A DNA stretch of 64,000 nt, taken from contig JANXWC010000173.1 in NCBI GenBank assembly GCA_025351355.1, forward strand, positions 1 to 64,000. Direction: 5' to 3'. Made by a program: the position numbers and the translations under genes. Numbering within the stretch: the stretch's first letter is position 1; every line of letters starts with the position of its first letter. The notes beneath the pieces are model-generated. The model was not told where the DNA came from. It did no database searches and saw only the letters and a program-made list of their open reading frames with translations. Of this stretch, positions 63,118 to 64,000 are shown one piece after another. The DNA comes from Hyphomicrobiaceae bacterium (GTDB taxonomy: Bacteria; Pseudomonadota; Alphaproteobacteria; Rhizobiales; Hyphomicrobiaceae).

Positions 63118-64000
63118 TTACCTGCCGAACGTCAGCACTTGTCGCACGCCCTCGCCGGCAGCCAGCTTGTCGAAGCCGGCATTGAGGCCCGCGAAGCCGA
63201 TCACGTCAGTTCGCAATTTACCGATGGGCAGCGAGCCGTCGAGCACGAGATCGACGAGCTTTGGAATGTCGCGCGACGGCACCGCCGATCCCATATAGCT
63301 GCCTTTGATGACGCGTTCATCGGCCACCAGTGCCGCCGAAGGCATCGGGAACGTCGCGCTGTGCCCCGGCAGACCCGCACAGATCGTTGTGCTGCCGCGG
63401 CGTCCCATCGCATAGACAAGCGTCATAGCCGCGACCGAACCCGCCATCTCAAATCCGACATCGACGCCGCCGCCGGTCGCCTCGCGCACTTTCGCCGCGC
63501 AATCCGGATCGTCGCCGAAGAACACATGCGTCGCGCCGAGTTGCTTGGCCAGCTTGAGCTTGTCCGCTGACAGATCGATGGCCACGATCTGCTTCGCGCC
63601 GCCCTGCACGGCACCGAGCAGGGCAGAAAGGCCAACGCCACCGAGGCCGATCACGCCCACCGATTTGCCGCGCACGTCGCCAGCGGTATTGAACACCGCA
63701 CCAACGCCGGTGATCACAGCGCAACCCATGATGGCCGCATCGAGCAGCGGCAATGCTTTCGGCACCCGCATCAGCGAACGCTCAGAAACCACTGCGTATT
63801 CAGCAAAACATGAAATGCCGCTGTAGTGATGCAACGGCCGGCCATTAAGGCTCAATCGCCGCGCGCCACTCGGCAGTGTCCCCTGCGCACGCGCCGACCA
63901 CGACGCCTGGCAGAGATTGGGGCGTCCAGAGACGCACAGATCACAGGCGCCGCAACTGGCGACGAATAACATCACCACCGGATCGTCTACGGCCACGCGA
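63118..64000 (-). CDS. Zinc-dependent alcohol dehydrogenase (MDR), 5' end beyond window
   Basis: The frame is open at the right edge; about 294 C-terminal residues are present. The structural zinc site is complete in 'CGACDLCVSGRPNLC' (four cysteines), and the NAD motif is 'VGVIGLGGVGLSALLGA'. 'MGCAVITGVGAVFNTAG' is a class-III-type segment following the catalytic zinc region, whose first ligands lie beyond the window. Oxidises an alcohol or aldehyde adduct; the family includes formaldehyde/glutathione enzymes, though 'TFPMPSAALVADERVIKGSY' is closer to the wider arylalcohol/benzyl branch. Convergent with the flavin monooxygenase. Confidence 0.87.
   Translation of the reverse strand, partial: RVAVDDPVVMLFVASCGACDLCVSGRPNLCQASWSARAQGTLPSGARRLSLNGRPLHHYSGISCFAEYAVVSERSLMRVPKALPLLDAAIMGCAVITGVGAVFNTAGDVRGKSVGVIGLGGVGLSALLGAVQGGAKQIVAIDLSADKLKLAKQLGATHVFFGDDPDCAAKVREATGGGVDVGFEMAGSVAAMTLVYAMGRRGSTTICAGLPGHSATFPMPSAALVADERVIKGSYMGSAVPSRDIPKLVDLVLDGSLPIGKLRTDVIGFAGLNAGFDKLAAGEGVRQVLTFGR

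Overview
The window is GC-rich chromosomal DNA from an alphaproteobacterium, most likely a soil or freshwater Hyphomicrobiales (Rhizobiales) of the Bradyrhizobium/Xanthobacteraceae type. This rests on gene families seen in the translations (plant-type glutamate-cysteine ligase, FolP with a long N-terminal extension, several Liv-type ABC importers, many CoA-linked and amidohydrolase genes) and on palindromic intergenic repeats of the kind common in that order. The assignment is inference. About 60 protein genes, one tRNA, an IS110 transposase remnant at the left edge, and at least three families of palindromic repeats are visible. No CRISPR array, prophage, rRNA or integrase was found.

Layout. 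1-936: 3' end of an IS110-type transposase and a gene-free flank. 937-7578: FAD aromatic hydroxylase followed by a complete Liv-type importer (binding protein, two permeases, two ATPases). 7657-7733: tRNA-Pro(GGG). 7832-11161 (minus): short ORF, two acyl-CoA dehydrogenases and a crotonase. 11298-14496: orphan small gene, an ECF sigma/anti-sigma pair, a MarR regulator and a secreted lectin-like protein. 14684-19264: gamma-glutamyltransferase with an in-frame palindromic insertion, a repeat-rich gap, a 2-hydroxyacid dehydrogenase and a DUF1648 membrane protein. 19265-25100: LuxR and TetR regulators, a three-gene minus-strand operon (secreted AhpD-like protein, cupin, ABM protein) and a lone hydantoinase A. 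25340-29509: secreted DUF1223 and DUF2147 proteins, an EamA transporter, a tiny cysteine-patterned exported protein and gshA. 29859-36167: a second Liv system with two paralogous binding proteins and a fused LivH-LivM permease. 36201-43865: DUF305, queF, EthD, then a tightly coupled operon SDR / amidohydrolase / amidohydrolase / Rieske / amidohydrolase / COG0523 GTPase. 43868-50931: quinone-reductase-like MDR, tandem Lin0512 genes, acyl-CoA synthetase, msrPQ, CoA transferase, thiE. 51100-64000: a TPR/alpha-beta hydrolase gene split by a frameshift in a G tract, a RidA-hydrolase fusion, acs, EamA, beta-propeller plus folP, aldo-keto reductase, FMO-type monooxygenase and a zinc alcohol dehydrogenase cut by the right edge.

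How the genes fit together. The dominant theme is uptake of small organic acids or aromatics by two Liv-type importers and their breakdown through monooxygenation, CoA activation or transfer, acyl-CoA dehydrogenation and hydrolysis. Housekeeping genes (gshA, queF, thiE, folP, acs, msrPQ) are interspersed. The best candidates for new biology are: the six-gene amidohydrolase/Rieske/COG0523 operon; the tandem Lin0512 pair beside an acyl-CoA synthetase; a 78-residue exported protein whose cysteines are spaced 3-6-9-6-3; a palindromic repeat inserted in frame just before the catalytic threonine of a gamma-glutamyltransferase; and hairpin repeats placed at the binding-protein/permease junction of both Liv operons.
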